The notes under the pieces: model-generated
Seen by the model: only the letters and a program-made list of their open reading frames with translations
Told to the model about the DNA's origin: nothing
Database searches by the model: none
NCBI GenBank assembly: GCA_030744095.1
Contig: JASLRF010000490.1
Span: 1 to 5,141 of the forward strand
Length of the DNA: 5,141 bases
DNA from: Pirellulaceae bacterium
GTDB lineage: Bacteria > Planctomycetota > Planctomycetia > Pirellulales > Pirellulaceae
Direction: 5' to 3'
Part shown: positions 4,751-5,141 of the stretch, in pieces
How the letters are laid out: each line of letters opens with the position of its first letter
How positions within the stretch are numbered: the stretch's first letter is position 1
Position numbers and translations under genes: made by a program

Positions 4751-5141
4751 CTACCGTGATCGAATGATGCGCAGGGCGATGTCCGTTTTGTACCTTGGTG
4801 ATTCTAAGGAGGCGTTGCCGCCCGGGTGATCCAGTTGATCCTGCCTGTCGACGTTGCCGGTGAGCGTGTTGACCCAAGTAATGTCATATCGACCTTTTGG
4901 TAAATCAAATCTCAAGTTGACTTGCTCACCGCCGTAAATGTGGGCGGCGTACTGTCGTCCTGGCTCTGCCAGCACGTAGGCTTCAGTTTGCTTTTCCAAG
5001 CCGTTGCGGATCACGTTGTTATCAGGATGCATACGGATGAAATTGAAGCCATACATAAAATCCTTGAGCACCTTCATCTGCCGGCGAAAGCCTCGACTGC
5101 CGCCGCCAGGTTGTGACTTTGGATAGCGAAAACTGCCGTCC
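4751..5141 (-). CDS. DUF4038/collagen-binding-domain glycoside-hydrolase-like protein, C-terminal end
   Basis: The minus-strand frame is open from the right edge (5141) to TAG at 4753-4751 and gives the last 129 residues of a larger protein. An internal Met at 5077 is not the true start, since the frame continues upstream in the same style. The sequence fits the family signature at the end of DUF4038 proteins with the putative collagen-binding domain: FRRQMKVLKDFMYGFNFIRM, then MHPDNNVIRNG, then VLAEPGRQYAAHIYGG. A beta-sandwich-like stretch follows, with LRFDLPKGRYDITWVNTLTG and the closing SPRYKTDIALRI. Such proteins usually carry an upstream TIM-barrel glycoside-hydrolase-like domain, outside this window, and are often secreted and abundant in planctomycetes that degrade polysaccharides. 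Catalytic residues cannot be checked here. Assignment is from recalled family features, not a search. Confidence 0.75.
   Translation of the reverse strand, partial: DGSFRYPKSQPGGGSRGFRRQMKVLKDFMYGFNFIRMHPDNNVIRNGLEKQTEAYVLAEPGRQYAAHIYGGEQVNLRFDLPKGRYDITWVNTLTGNVDRQDQLDHPGGNASLESPRYKTDIALRIIRSR

Overview
This window looks like a piece of a planctomycete (Pirellulaceae-like) chromosome. The basis is inference: moderate GC, loosely packed genes, a large unusual SPFH/band-7 protein beside a sigma-54 activator, a DUF4038-type glycoside-hydrolase-like gene, and REP-like palindromes. No rRNA, tRNA, CRISPR array or insertion sequence is visible.

Layout, left to right. (1) 1-205, minus: the N-terminal part of an unrecognised small protein, running off the left edge. 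A perfect 31-bp inverted repeat made of two REP-like hairpins has one half inside this reading frame and the other just upstream of its start. (2) 242-821: mostly gene-poor, with one weak minus-strand ORF candidate (444-707) and two short hairpins. (3) 822-2183, minus: a 453-residue sigma-54-dependent activator with a degenerate receiver-like domain, a complete PspF-like AAA+ domain with GAFTGA loop, and a Fis-type helix-turn-helix. (4) 2184-2529: a divergent control region with a good sigma-54 -24/-12 element pointing right and, about 100 bp upstream of it, nested inverted repeats suited to be activator sites. (5) 2530-4638, plus: one SPFH/flotillin-like membrane protein gene of 702 codons before its natural stop, interrupted by an in-frame TAA at codon 155. 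(6) 4639-4750: a short convergent gap with an inverted repeat, overlapped by a weak small minus-strand ORF. (7) 4751-5141, minus: the C-terminal end of a DUF4038/putative collagen-binding-domain protein, running off the right edge.

The central unit is a divergent pair: a PspF-like activator facing an SPFH scaffold gene through a sigma-54 promoter. This recalls enterobacterial pspF/pspA, but with an SPFH protein as the effector and with an activator whose receiver domain lacks the phosphorylation residues. It is probably a membrane-stress response module (inference). The SPFH gene carries a single-base nonsense change. A motif repeated three times inside the protein has Gln (CAG, CAA) in the two intact copies and TAA in the first copy, which makes CAA-to-TAA the simplest explanation.
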